5,053 nucleotides of DNA from CAZISM01 sp964541895 (GTDB lineage Bacteria; Zhuqueibacterota; Zhuqueibacteria; Residuimicrobiales; Residuimicrobiaceae). The stretch lies in NCBI GenBank assembly GCA_964541895.1, contig CAZISM010000241.1:1-5053 (forward strand). Direction: 5' to 3'. Position numbers and translations under genes: made by a program. Below are positions 5,023 to 5,053 of the stretch, one piece after another; within the stretch, counting starts at the first letter, position 1; every line of letters starts with the position of its first letter. The notes below the pieces were generated by a model. That model had not been told where the DNA came from. It was given only the letters and a program-made list of their open reading frames with translations, and did no database searches.

Positions 5023-5053
5023 CAGGACGTGAACAAGGTTTAGCGGTTCCCAT

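Noticed and set aside
5023..5053. Possible start of a next plus-strand gene at the right edge
   Set aside because: An AAGG motif at 5035-5038 precedes a terminal AT that might begin an ATG, but the spacing is long and the codon is not complete in the window. The GTG near 5030 meets a stop after a few codons.

Overview
The window looks like chromosomal DNA of a Gram-negative (diderm) bacterium. It carries a TonB/TolA-type envelope protein, a secreted protein with a signal peptide and a sigma-54 activator. Base composition is moderately GC-rich. The protein style would fit a deep-branching lineage (for example a Calditrichota/KSB1-like or other FCB-group bacterium) as well as a proteobacterium. 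That placement is a guess; no rRNA or marker gene is present.

Layout. The left part is transcribed leftward (minus strand). At the far left is a possible partial ORF (1-130) of unknown nature. Next come a clear intrinsic terminator (198-230) and a small secreted HEAT-repeat protein (261-665). The 309-bp gap 666-974 is regulatory. It holds a near-consensus sigma-54 (-24/-12) promoter (711-728) correctly placed for the HEAT gene, and about 150 bp upstream of it two tandem 17-bp dyads (840-856 and 861-877) that look like enhancer sites. Beyond the gap lies a sigma-54-dependent activator with GAF-like, AAA+ and Fis-type HTH domains (975-2456). The simplest reading is that this activator binds the dyads and switches on the HEAT gene.

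Further right, and also leftward, are a TonB/TolA-family protein (2564-3568) and cutA (3572-3904). The two are separated by only 3 bp and are probably cotranscribed from a sigma-70-like promoter at 3938-3966. Divergent from them, on the plus strand, is an unusual membrane-anchored protein (4039-5022). It has a TonB-like N-terminal helix with the S-x3-H signature, a long linker, and a C-terminal domain resembling the winged helix of BlaI/MecI-type repressors.

Two items deserve most attention. One is the self-contained sigma-54 activator / enhancer / promoter / secreted HEAT protein module. The other is the TonB-like anchor joined to a winged-helix-like domain, next to a second S-x3-H protein with a TonB/TolA C-terminus.
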